In this document: positions 1 through 7,711 of the stretch, piece after piece | Layout: every line of letters begins with the position of its first letter | Numbering within the stretch: position 1 is the stretch's first letter | Assembly: GCA_004325065.1 (NCBI GenBank) | Contig: PITI01000644.1 | Span: 1 to 10,000, forward strand | Length of the DNA: 10,000 bases | Direction of reading: 5' to 3' | Origin: Hamiltosporidium magnivora | Taxonomy: Eukaryota; Microsporidia; Dubosqiidae | Notes under the pieces: generated by a model | What the model saw: the letters and a program-made list of their open reading frames with translations, nothing else | The model's database searches: none | What the model was told of the DNA's origin: nothing | Program-made: the position numbers and the translations under genes

Positions 1-44
1 GTCTGCAATCTAGTTACGTAAAAAACTACAAAATAAATTTGTAG

Positions 45-173
45 AAAGCTTCGCTAGCTCTTAGACTTTCTCCTCCTCATACAAACTGCTATGGAACAGC
101 TGAAGATGTATTGTGGTTTTATCCCCACGCAAAAATTCAAACGATGGTTTCATATATCAATCTTTTGACTCAA
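45..173 (+). pseudogene. Coding-like remnant, unidentified (possibly retrotransposon gag)
   Basis: Forty-three codons are open in forward frame 3 between a TAG at 42-44 and a TAA at 174-176, and their base composition is richer in G and C than the surroundings. The stretch has no ATG near its left end. The residues include an YGTAEDVLWFYPHAKI segment, whose spacing of G-A, W and a later I loosely recalls the G-x-A-x-x-W pattern of retrotransposon gag proteins. That likeness is weak. A short ATG-initiated frame on the opposite strand overlaps it, so even the strand is uncertain. It is best read as a decayed coding fragment of unknown origin. Confidence 0.2.
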
Positions 174-176
174 TAA

Positions 177-1038
177 CAAGCAGATAGTTTTTTATCTGGT
201 TAACCACCCTTCAAGATTCTCGATATAATAATCTTCTGTAAAATAAATGGATAATCGGAAATTCAGTGAAACACCTTATACTCATTAGAAACCTTGAAAA
301 ATCTATTAAACTGAAAAATGTGAAAATTAGGTTTTAAACCAAAAGAGACTCATGTTTAATAGATTTTTCCACATATAAATCTTTCAGGGTGACATGACTA
401 AGAATTTTATACTAATATTTGTTTAATTAGTATAACACTGTAACATGTGATATTCTTATATGTTTAAAACGATTTTTACTACTAACCATTAGCCAATGAT
501 ATTGTTGGAATTAAAAGGTATATTAAAACCCAAGCAAACGAACAAAATCTATATATTTTAGATTATAAAAGACTTAAAAGTTCATAAAGGGTAATAAATA
601 TATTAAGATTCCTGTTTTGGGCTCGAAAAATTTATAAAGACTCATATAGATTTTCATGATATATAGCTTTTATATCGAGATCTATGTATCACAAATAACT
701 TTACAAACCATCTTAGCAGTTTTTACAAATATATTCCCGCTAAACATTAAGATATGTTGTGTAACTTGATTAATGCCCAGGTTTTTATAAATATACATGA
801 AGTTAGTCTTTGATGATTGAATTATCTTTTGAGGATTTTATTTTAAATTTATTAACTAATCTAGCAGATTTATATCCCATTCAAATCTAATAAATTTTTA
901 ATTGGTACACCTAAAATTATAATAAATATAATTAATAAGTATAAACAGAATCTGTACTTTTAAAATTAGACTAAAGGAAGAAATTAATTTATTCTACAAA
1001 ACAATTGTGTATGGTGTACTTAAAAATAAGTGAAAGTC
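177..1038. other. AT-rich stretch without a recognisable gene
   Basis: All frames are closed by frequent stops and no motif of a known protein or RNA could be read. Short open pieces occur (for example around 754-807, forward strand) but they are no longer than expected in such AT-rich DNA. It may contain further transposon remnants decayed beyond recognition. Confidence 0.6.
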
Positions 1039-1286
1039 ATGAATATAAAAATGATTAGTGAAAAAATAAAAGCTTGGTATGGTTCAAAAAAAGATATTTT
1101 TACTAAAATTGTTCTAGAAAAAATGATGGTATATTGAACGAAAAAAACAAGTGAATTATTAAGCTAGTCTTGTACTTCCTTGCGAAACCTAGATTTATAA
1201 TTTCAATATTTGTACGAGAGCAACATGTTTTAAGCAAACAAAGAGGCGAAAATGGTGTTTTTGGGCTGAAAAACCAAACGGTTTAA
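1039..1286 (+). pseudogene. Possible decayed Merlin-type (IS1595-like) DNA transposase fragment
   Basis: A 31-codon frame starts with ATG at 1039 and ends at a TGA (1132-1134); the same frame continues with TKKTSELL and, beyond further stops, FQYLYE. In Merlin/IS1595-type transposases the N-terminal region has a hydrophobic helix ending in a W followed by K and S/T residues, then a W-x-x-Y-x-R-E helix; a TGA here is one mutation from TGG. In forward frame 3 (open 1155-1283, TAA at 1284-1286) the residues SKQRGENGVFGL recall the R-G-x...W-V-F-G core of the same family. The distance between the two parts is much shorter than in an intact transposase, so a deletion would be needed. Merlin elements are known in microsporidia. 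The assignment is by eye and weak; chance similarity is a real alternative. Confidence 0.28.
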
Positions 1287-1453
1287 CACAGGTGGATTAT
1301 AAAATATTACAAAGATTTTTTTAAAATTTAATTGTTTTTTATAGGATCATATCTATTTTTCTTAAAAATGTGGTTTGATTATATATTCACAATGAAAAAA
1401 TAAATTCGTAAATCAGGAACCAAAATTAAATATATAAAAAAACATTTTAATAT

Positions 1454-2299
1454 TTAAGAATTTTGGACTTCCAATGCCTTATATAAGCATGCTACTAGAT
1501 CTATAGTGGTACTAGTATCAAATTTGAAATTCAAAACTTTTATTTCATAATTTTTTTCAATAAATTCTCCATCAGATTTTGCATCTTTAAGAATATAAAA
1601 TACCATTTTATCTTTTAAGAAGACACAATACGAAGATCTGTTTGATAGATAGCACCAATTTTGATCATAGGTGTAAAAATTTTTAAATATATTCTTTTGT
1701 AGTGGTTTACTCGCCTCATAGATAAACCGGCAAAACCTTTTGTAATTAAAATGCATGAATTTTTTATTCCTAAATTTTTCAATCAATTTCACAAAATATG
1801 ATTTTTTTGTTCCTTTTGTACGATCGATAGTTTTTACTAAAAGATTTACGTTCGATTCTTCGGGTTCAAATTTTTTTTTTCGATATTCTTCTTGTGTTTT
1901 CATAGATCTATTCATAAAACGGTTGATTTGTTTCATCAGAACATCTTCCGATTTCGTAACAAAACATTCGTCACAATTTTTTACAATGGAATACGGTATG
2001 GAAATATAAAATAGGTTTCTATCGAGTATATATAAAATATCATTTGCGAGATATCCAATTTTATACACTGCCATGTGCAATATTCTGTGTTTTTTTAAAT
2101 TAAAACACAATCTTTTTTTGATATCTTTCATGTCATCAGAATTAAAATTATTGAATGCATTAGTTGCTTTTTCTAAATCTTCCAAATAATACGACTCTAT
2201 ATTATCTAAACGAATAATTTTTATATAACTACATAATATAATAAATCCAATAAGAACAAGTATAGCGCCAACAAGAATGAATCGTTTCCTTCCTTTCAT
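1454..2299 (-). CDS. Hypothetical single-pass membrane protein, lysine-rich, 281 aa
   Basis: The function is unknown and I recognise no family. The protein begins with a short basic stretch (MKGRKR) followed by about 20 hydrophobic residues at roughly 7-27. This fits a signal anchor or uncleaved signal sequence, with the remaining 250 residues on the lumenal or extracellular side. That part is hydrophilic, rich in lysine, phenylalanine and tyrosine, and has cysteines scattered along it (for example in NCDECF near 108-113) but no repeat or catalytic motif I can name. The ATG at 2299 is a secure start because an in-frame TAA lies five codons upstream. A lysine run near residue 141 is encoded by a ten-base A tract on the coding strand. 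The gene stands alone, with more than 600 bases of apparently empty DNA on its 5' side and a possible transposon relic beyond its 3' end. The architecture is typical of lineage-specific secreted or membrane proteins of intracellular parasites, which is inference only. Confidence 0.82.
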   Translation of the reverse strand: MKGRKRFILVGAILVLIGFIILCSYIKIIRLDNIESYYLEDLEKATNAFNNFNSDDMKDIKKRLCFNLKKHRILHMAVYKIGYLANDILYILDRNLFYISIPYSIVKNCDECFVTKSEDVLMKQINRFMNRSMKTQEEYRKKKFEPEESNVNLLVKTIDRTKGTKKSYFVKLIEKFRNKKFMHFNYKRFCRFIYEASKPLQKNIFKNFYTYDQNWCYLSNRSSYCVFLKDKMVFYILKDAKSDGEFIEKNYEIKVLNFKFDTSTTIDLVACLYKALEVQNS

Positions 2300-2964
2300 A
2301 TAAACCAGATTTTAGATAAATTAAACAAGTTTTTTTAAAAATTGAATCGAATAGATAAATGTAAAAGTTATTTTGTAATTTATATTTAATCAACGAAATA
2401 ATTCGATAAAAATATTTTCTATAAATTAAAAAAATAGATTTAATTCCTGTTTATTTAAAATACTTCTGGACTAAATAGAAATTTTTTTAAAATTTTTCTG
2501 TGAAAATAGCAGTTATTACAAGAAATAAATCTAAATTAGCAAGCCAGATTTAACAGTTATTTTAAAATATTTAGAGTGTCGATTGATTGATAGATTATGC
2601 CAAAATATATTTCAATAGTTTTTTGTCTTAAAAAATATCTTTATATACCTTAGTGAAAAAAATATTTTATTCCCGATTGATTTTTACCACAAAAAAAGCT
2701 TAAATTCATGAACCGTATGCAGCCATATAAGATATTCTTTTATTTGAACAAATGCCTAGTAAAAGCCAACCAGAATTCTTATTAAAATAATAACTTCTAT
2801 TGTATTGGTACGATTGATGTGTTACAAAAAATTACCACATAATAAGGTTGAAAATGTAACCAGATAAGAAGAGTATAGAAGGCTGCATATAATTAATCTG
2901 TATAACCGAACAACGTTTTTTTTAATAGGCTGCTAATTACATAATTTTACTAAAAAAAATATTA
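2300..2964. other. AT-rich intergenic stretch, 5' flank of the membrane-protein gene
   Basis: The part next to 2300 should contain the promoter of the minus-strand gene, but no clear TATA-like or CCC motif stands out. The rest is closed in all frames. A long terminal repeat, gag or protease of the retrotransposon relic starting near 2965 would be expected here. I could not recognise any of them, nor find a matching stretch downstream of the relic that would reveal paired LTRs. Confidence 0.5.
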
Positions 2965-3394
2965 GTTAAACCAAGCAAAGAAGTAGAGAATTTAAAAAAA
3001 GTGAATGCCTATATATACTTGAAAATATATACGAAATGCTAAAACTCCGACTTAATTATTAAATGCAGTGTAAATCTGCAAAGATCTATCTAATCTGGCA
3101 ATTTTGAGCGCAAAAAAATTTAAAATCTACGCAGATATCCTATAACTAGGAAGACGTAGAAAAAATTCAAAGTCATATAAAAAAAAACTAAAGAAACTTG
3201 AAATTTTAAGTTTGTATTTATTTGCTATGGCTTTCAAAGCAAAATATACATAGAGAAAACACCCTATTTCTGAAAGAAACGCCTTAATGAAAGCTATCTT
3301 TATATTGATTTAAATAAAACTGCCATTAGGATTATTGAAGGCTTTTATTAGAAAATATGAGTTCTTTAATGTTTTTTTAATGAATATTGATTTA
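2965..3394 (+). pseudogene. Relic A reverse transcriptase domain (broken)
   Basis: In an intact element this domain copies element RNA into DNA. In frame 1 VENLKKVNAYI (2983-3015) fits the helix before the RT fingers, which has the pattern V-E-x-L-L-x-x-x-x-I. RRYPITR (3130-3150) fits the R/D-x-Y-P-I/L-P-R motif. SKIYIEKTPYF (3238-3270) fits the segment after the first catalytic aspartate, which usually reads I-x-I-x-x-x-x-x-K-T-A-F. In frame 2 KLPLGLLKAF (3317-3346) fits the M/L-P-F-G-L-x-N-A-P motif. The first catalytic aspartate motif is unrecognisable, and the Y-x-D-D box is at best represented by MNIDL just before a TAG (3395-3397). Several in-frame stops and at least one frame change show it is non-functional. 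Each motif alone is weak; their order and spacing are the argument. Confidence 0.6.
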
Positions 3395-3549
3395 TAGTGC
3401 CAAAAGAAATTCCAAAAGTTGAATCGTTCGTTATAACTACTACTAATTTAATATCTTCAGAGACGAATGAAAGAGGTGATTTTAATAAATAGTCATTCAT
3501 AGAGAAATGAAATGTTTTATTTAAGTTTCAAATCAAAAAAAATAGAGCA

Positions 3550-4200
3550 CGTGCATGTAAGGAATATTGAAATCGATTGATTTTCGCTACTTTTCATAGA
3601 AAATTTCTTCGCTTGCGGTATTTAAAAATATTGATAATAATCTTTCGGGTTTCGAATCCCGGGTATATTTGGTATTTAAAATTATTTCCTTTGACGCTTA
3701 TGAGTATTCTTGAACATCCTAATGATATTATAAAAGTCCTATTTCAACAAACGTTCACATTAAGATCTATTCAACAAGATTTCAAATTTTATTTATGGAG
3801 GTATCTACATAGAAGTTCATACTACAAATCAATTACTTACTTTTACAAAAAATTGTAATTTTACAGCAAAATAAGTTACAAAACTAGTTTAACTGTAATT
3901 AGAATGCAGGGTTTTGATCAGAGACACTATTTAATGCAATCAAAGAAGCTTAATGAGCGGAATCTACCAATATTATTTCAATAAGGGGTATGGAAACAAG
4001 TTAGGAGTTGCTTGGATTAAATAAAAAAACATTAATTCCATAGATCATTTTGTTTAACAGAATGAACTAAAAGCCAGAATTTTTTGAATGAATCCAGATA
4101 TTTACTCACGTAACTTATCACATTCGATATTGAGATATCAGTGAGCATTGAAGAATTAACGCTTAATGATATCCCGAAGAATACATATTTGCGATAACTT
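3550..4200 (+). pseudogene. Relic A connection and RNase H domain (broken)
   Basis: This is the clearest part of the relic. Frame 1 is open from 3577 to 3855. FATFHRKFL (3583-3609) matches the G-x-x-x-Y-Y-R-K-F-I segment that follows RT in Ty3/gypsy elements. ILEHPN (3706-3723) and TFTLR (3751-3765) match the A-P-I/V-L-x-x-P-D...F-x-L-x-T start of RNase H, although the D-A-S after it is lost. YKSITYFYKKL (3823-3855) matches P-I-A-Y-x-S-K-x-L. After a TAA the same frame continues with TVIRMQGFDQRHYLM (3892-3936), matching the E-L-L-A-V-I-x-A-x-x-x-F-R-H-Y-L helix. RYLLT (4096-4110) and FDIEI (4123-4137) then match R-W-x-L-x-L-x-x-F-D-F-E-I near the end of the domain. The catalytic aspartates and the T-D-H motif are gone. 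RNase H normally removes the RNA strand during reverse transcription. Confidence 0.68.
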
Positions 4201-4788
4201 GATACTTATTATATGTTTTTTAAAGAAACCTTGGTTTTGGAAATCAAGTTTCAGGCACATAGAAGGCGCTATAGATTCGGAAACCATAATCTAAAAACTT
4301 TACATTTCTTAATTTGGTCTTTTATATGATCTGCAGTAGACTGTTTAAGCTGGTATTTACTTAAAACAAAAGGAAAGAACTTATAAGCGATGGAACAAAT
4401 CAATAGAGAGAAATCAGCTACTTATGATAAGTTATCTGAAGATACAGCTATCATAATAAATGTTAGTGTTTGAAATACAAAAAAAAATACTGATTAAATA
4501 TGTCACAGTGCTGCTCATTTAACGCGATACAAATAAATTCAATAACAAAAATGCGAGAATCTGTTATCAAGATTGAAAGCAAAGGTTTTTTTTTGTGACA
4601 TAATAATACAGGCTTCGTTACATAATTTGAATTTCCGAGTATTCCGGCTCAAAACAATGTACTTCTGTACTTATATAATGAAAAAATTGTTGATGACAAA
4701 TACGTTAAACCTGGACCAAAAATCAAAAAACAATAAATCTTGGAAACATAATTTTGTAGATTCGTACTTCTCGCGCGTAAGAAATTAA
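4201..4788 (+). pseudogene. Relic A integrase (broken)
   Basis: The frame stays the same (frame 1). A 43-codon open piece up to 4326 includes histidines at 4258 and 4285 in the context FGNHNLKTL, which fits the G-H-x-x-x-x-K-T-L part of the integrase zinc finger. VDCLSWYLLKTKGK follows (4336-4377): its C-L-S-W replaces the expected C-x-x-C, where TGG differs by one base from a cysteine codon. TYDKLSEDTA (4420-4449) fits the L-x-x-D motif that holds the first catalytic aspartate. From 4573 to 4785 the frame is open for 71 codons without an ATG start. YFCTYIMKKLL (4660-4692) fits the segment after the second catalytic aspartate, and VDSYFSRVRN may correspond to the V-E-R-x-x-x-x-L helix with D for E. 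The D-N-G motif is not recognisable. Integrase normally inserts the element cDNA. Confidence 0.58.
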
Positions 4789-4791
4789 ACA

Positions 4792-5756
4792 TGTTATTCT
4801 TCGACTTTTGCATTGCCCTAAAAAAGTAAACATATTATTACTAGGGTGAGAATTCAAAAGTTAAATGTACCAATGAACCAAATAATTAACAGTAAAAGGC
4901 ATATAAATCAAAATGCTATGGTATAAAGCGTCTAAATAAAAGCGAAAACCCAGAATATCAAACATTACGAATAACCTAGAAAACAAATACTTAAAGTGGC
5001 AGAAAGCTAAAATGTAGTAATTTTTCAAGGTTGAGATCTTCTCCATAGATCACGGAAATTGTCATAAAGCCACTAGATGAAGATATCTTCTAGTAAAAAA
5101 AGATTTAGAAATGTATTTTAGGATGCAAAAGAAAAGCTTTTCACTGTAGACATTTTTAAAGAGTAGAGGTTTCTAACTCGACGTGCTATAAAGGATATAC
5201 AGCATTACTTTAGACAAAAAAAGGATATGAAGATATTTCCAAACTTATTCTATCTCGTAAATATGTAATCGGTTTTAATATTGAGCTATCAAGAATCATC
5301 CGGTTCAGAAGTTCCTAAAGGCATATGCACAAATGAGATAAACCATCTAAGAAAACATATCACAAATTTCAATGCCATAACAGAAATATTTATATTTTTT
5401 AATATAATTCAAAAAGAGTATATACGTTTAACTCGCTATTTACTTCCCAAAAAAATTGTTTCGAATTCAGTAAGTAAAAAAATACAGATAGTAGATTCGG
5501 CATAACGATAAAGGCTACGCTTACTTTAGCCTAATGAGATTTCCTTTGATTTAAGGAGAAACGGTATTAACTAGATATATCGGATTTACTTTTTAGAACT
5601 TAAAATACATATATGAATAGAGCCACATATAAGGCAATTACTCAAAAATACGATGAGAATTATGATTTTAAATTAAGCAAAAAGGCAGTATGAGATAGAA
5701 AAATCACAGATAAAGCTTTGAAATCATTAATAATGATCATAGAAAGAAATAGAAGG
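4792..5756. other. Stretch without a supported gene; contains one ATG-less open frame
   Basis: No known protein or RNA was recognised. The longest open piece is 74 codons on the forward strand (5281-5502), again in frame 1 like relic A. It starts at TTG, has no ATG, and reads as a mixed hydrophilic and hydrophobic sequence without a motif. It could be the tail of the retrotransposon polyprotein or a chance frame. A minus-strand frame of 61 codons (4861-5046) has no supporting feature. A short palindromic hairpin lies at 5073-5093. A 3' LTR of relic A would be expected in this area but was not found. Confidence 0.45.
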
Positions 5757-6010
5757 CTCAGTCTGTATCATCATCGGCACTACAGCCCCGTAGGAGCCCT
5801 GGCCGCTTTCAGTAATACCGCTCACCGGTTTTTTCCAATCGGTCTGTTTAATTTTTTCTGGTTTCGTAACTAAGTGGTTACAAAGGGTAGACCGTTTGCT
5901 TTACGCCAATTCCAACGTCAAGGAAAAGTCTCTTTAATGGCCTCTTACGACAAGCAGATAATACTCTAAGTTAATTCTGCTCTTGAAATGGTGGGGAAAC
6001 CTAGCGTGTA
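5757..6010. repeat. GC-rich island, candidate interspersed repeat (SINE/LINE-tail-like)
   Basis: The first 80 bases from 5761 contain 43 G or C, against roughly a quarter or less in the flanks, and the boundaries are sharp. No gene is present; a forward frame of about 64 codons is open with one TAG but matches nothing known. Two phrases, CATCATCGGCACTACAGCCC (5768-5787) and GCCTCTTACGACAAGCA (5940-5956), remind me of widespread interspersed repeats of arthropod and other animal genomes. This is recollection, not a search. No terminal repeats, RNA polymerase III boxes or target duplication could be identified, so the class is open. Alternatives are a structured noncoding RNA or a fragment acquired from a host. 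Confidence 0.35.
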
Positions 6011-6589
6011 TACTCCTTAATAATATAGTGCGATTGCGAAAAAAATTGTGTACATAATCTTACAAAATATATGCCATTTGTTTTAGAATATAAATCTGTA
6101 AGAAGGTTCTAAAAAATTAAAAATACACTTAGATATATAAAAACTGGATAAAAGCCATAAAAAAATGCGCAAAACCGACTCTAAGTCCATTAATACCTAA
6201 ACCATAATTTCAATGGTTTTTTATAAAGTTAAAACGAGAATATTATGATAGATACCTTCTAATAAAAAATGATGAAAAAACTAATAATTTTTACAGAGAA
6301 AAACAAAGATAAATTGTTTTATAATCTTGTATTACGTTTACTTAAGATTTTTTATGCGAAAGTTCAAACCAATGTAAATATTTATTAGTGCTATCACTGA
6401 GTTAAAGTAAATTAGTAGTTGTGGTTCTCGAAAGTAAGGCTCAACCTCTGAAACCTTATTATTTCTTGAATTTGATTTACGTATACATTTCAATTTGAAT
6501 CTAAAGAAGATGTTTTTTTACTTTTTTAGATATTATATTATTGTGAAATTGAGTTAGAACAAGCGATTATCGCTAAAATGTAATTTTGT
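6011..6589. other. AT-rich stretch, no recognisable gene
   Basis: All frames are interrupted and no motif could be read. Gag and protease of relic B should lie here if it were complete, but no CCHC zinc knuckle or protease D-S/T-G motif is recognisable. A short CYH string near 6390 is too little to count. Confidence 0.55.
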
Positions 6590-6895
6590 TTGAATATTAT
6601 GACGTTCGCTATGCTACTTTTATTGGCTTTGAAGCTTACTTATATGTATTTTTCTAGGTCCATTAATCAGGATCTTGATGTTATCAGATTATTCGTGTAT
6701 TGCATTAGATTGGGTAAAGAACATAGAGCATCGGTTATTATATTAATTACACCGTTCAACAACATGATAGAAACCCTGCATCCCGGAAGTTTTTTAATAT
6801 CAAATAACTTGGTTTATTTTTCTTTTATTTTTCGGTGTCGAAGATGCAAAATGAATGTTTTTTATCTGTTTTTTTTAATCTGTCATATTTCCTAA
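6590..6895 (+). pseudogene. Relic B reverse transcriptase fingers region
   Basis: The frame is open for 101 codons up to a TAA at 6893-6895; its left end has no ATG, and the first in-frame ATG is at 6599. IRLFVYC (6683-6703) corresponds to the I-R-x-C/F-V-D-Y motif. It is followed without gaps by RLGK, where R-x-L-N-K is usual, and by PFNNMIETLHPGSF (6752-6793), where P-x-I-D-D-L-I-D-x-L-x-G-A-x-Y-F is usual. SNNL then sits where S-K-L-D-L carries the first catalytic aspartate, so that aspartate is replaced by asparagine. The ungapped run of about 40 positions makes this more than a chance likeness, though single identities are modest. After it the reading turns cysteine- and phenylalanine-rich with no match. 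Confidence 0.55.
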
Positions 6896-7024
6896 CTAAA
6901 GGGGATTGACCTACAATCCGTGTGCTTTTTATTCCATAAAAACGGCAACATTAAATTTCATAGTAATTCTACGCACTTATTGCCAAGGAGATGGTTTTTA
7001 TTCGATTTTTCTTTCTTAACTTTA
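6896..7024 (+). pseudogene. Relic B RNase H fragment
   Basis: This is a 43-codon open piece in the same frame as the RT fragment, directly after its stop codon. KNGNIKFHSNS (6938-6970) fits the N-x-x-P-I-A-F-x-S-R/K strand of Ty3/gypsy RNase H. It is followed by LLPRRWFLFD, where L-x-x-x-E-x-N-Y-x-x-x-E/D is usual. LQSVCFLF before it occupies the place of G-x-G-A-V-L-x-Q. The upstream T-D-A-S strand with the catalytic aspartate is missing, apparently lost with the deleted RT palm. The fragment is short, so the call leans on its position between RT and integrase traces. Confidence 0.45.
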
Positions 7025-7207
7025 TAAATAACGAATGAATTACGATATTTTTGAAAAATCTGAGATATATTTGTGAATATCATTGTAGTAATTTCAAGCT
7101 AAAAGAGGATAACTTCCAAAAAAAAATATCTATTCGGCAATAGAAAGATGAAGTTGACGTAGTGGTTTCTATTTTGGATTTTTAGTAGAAATACAATCAC
7201 ATTAAAT

Positions 7208-7711
7208 CATTTGTTGTTCCATGAGTTCCTTTTAAAGATGAAAAAACACTAAGAAATTGTGAAACCTGTTACAAGAATCCATTTTGATGTTTTTGGGCCA
7301 CAATTTATAAAACTACGATTTAAATTATAATAATCATCATGTAAAGCTCAGAAAATAGCCTGATTACTCGGATTAAGGAATCCAGCGCCTGGTATATACA
7401 GGAATCGTACATTTAAAACCATACTAACAGGTTACAGCTGTTGGTAGGAAATTGCACAAGCTACGTGGACTCTATTTAAAGGGCCTAAATATATCTTAGC
7501 TTGAAGTATAGTGGCTTTAGAAAATCATAATTGAGAGGAATGTGGCATAGCCGCGGAAAACTTAAAATGGGTTTCAATTCACGATACGCTCCATCCAACA
7601 AACATTAACACAGTTTGGATAACCGCTTTCCTCATCAGTGTACGTTACAATCTTTTTAAATTAAAGGCTTCTGGATGTAAGAATCGTATGAGGTACCGGT
7701 GGTGTGTTTAA
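7208..7711 (+). pseudogene. Relic B integrase (broken)
   Basis: The zinc-finger part shows LKMKKH (7232-7249, frame 2) and then RNCETCYKNP (7252-7281, frame 1), a good fit to the N-C-x-x-C-Q-x-N-K end of the H-H-C-C finger. Frame 2 resumes with IHFDVFGP (7277-7300), the first catalytic aspartate motif (I-D-x-x-G-P), which looks intact. FKGPKYILA (7475-7501) fits F-G-x-P-x-x-I-L-S before the second catalytic aspartate; a TGA (7502-7504) now stands where D-N-G is expected. After another stop, EECGI (7535-7549) and HPTNI (7592-7606) fit the C-x-x-x-G-I and Y-H-P-x-T/S-N-G motifs. The third catalytic residue, glutamate, is replaced near a tryptophan at 7616. The last piece is open for 58 codons to a TAA at 7709-7711. 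Confidence 0.6.

Larger units (their letters stand above)
2965..4788 (+). mobile_element. Relic A: decayed Ty3/gypsy-type LTR retrotransposon pol region
   Basis: Forward frame 1, interrupted by many stops, carries weak matches to pol domains in the canonical Ty3/gypsy order: reverse transcriptase (about 2965-3394), connection plus RNase H (about 3550-4200) and integrase (about 4201-4788). Integrase after RNase H separates Ty3/gypsy from Ty1/copia elements. Nearly all traces lie in the same frame over 1.8 kb, which chance similarity would not produce; one RT segment near 3320 is in frame 2. The span is shorter than a complete RT-to-integrase region, so deletions have accumulated, and none of the catalytic triads appears intact. 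No gag, protease, primer-binding site or LTR was recognised. The element is dead. The separate domains are listed below. Confidence 0.68.
6590..7711 (+). mobile_element. Relic B: second decayed Ty3/gypsy-type pol region, internally deleted
   Basis: Forward frame 2 shows traces of reverse transcriptase fingers (6683-6811), RNase H (6896-7024) and integrase (about 7208-7711) in Ty3/gypsy order. The CxxC of the integrase finger is displaced into frame 1. Only about 85 bases separate the RT fingers from the RNase H trace, so the RT palm with its catalytic Y-x-D-D region is missing, most simply by an internal deletion. The motifs differ from those of relic A at equivalent places, so this is not a recent duplicate of it. 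No LTRs, gag or protease were recognised. Multiple stops make it non-functional. Confidence 0.6.

Noticed and set aside
1755..2009. Forward open frame of 84 codons
   Set aside because: It lies wholly antisense to the 281-codon membrane-protein gene and is rich in F and S as expected for the complement of lysine-rich coding sequence.
3645..3668. Hairpin with a TTTCGAAT loop and GGGTTTCGAATCCC core, like a tRNA T arm or RNA polymerase III B box
   Set aside because: It has one base too many for the B box, no acceptor-stem partner, no D or anticodon arm at the right distance, and it lies within the RNase H trace of relic A.
4861..5046. Minus-strand open frame of 61 codons starting with ATG
   Set aside because: Short, no motif, no flanking signal; such frames are expected by chance in this composition.
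5073..5093. Short palindromic hairpin around GAAGATATCTTC
   Set aside because: Twelve symmetrical bases with short flanking pairs are not unusual over 10 kb of AT-rich DNA and have no gene next to them.
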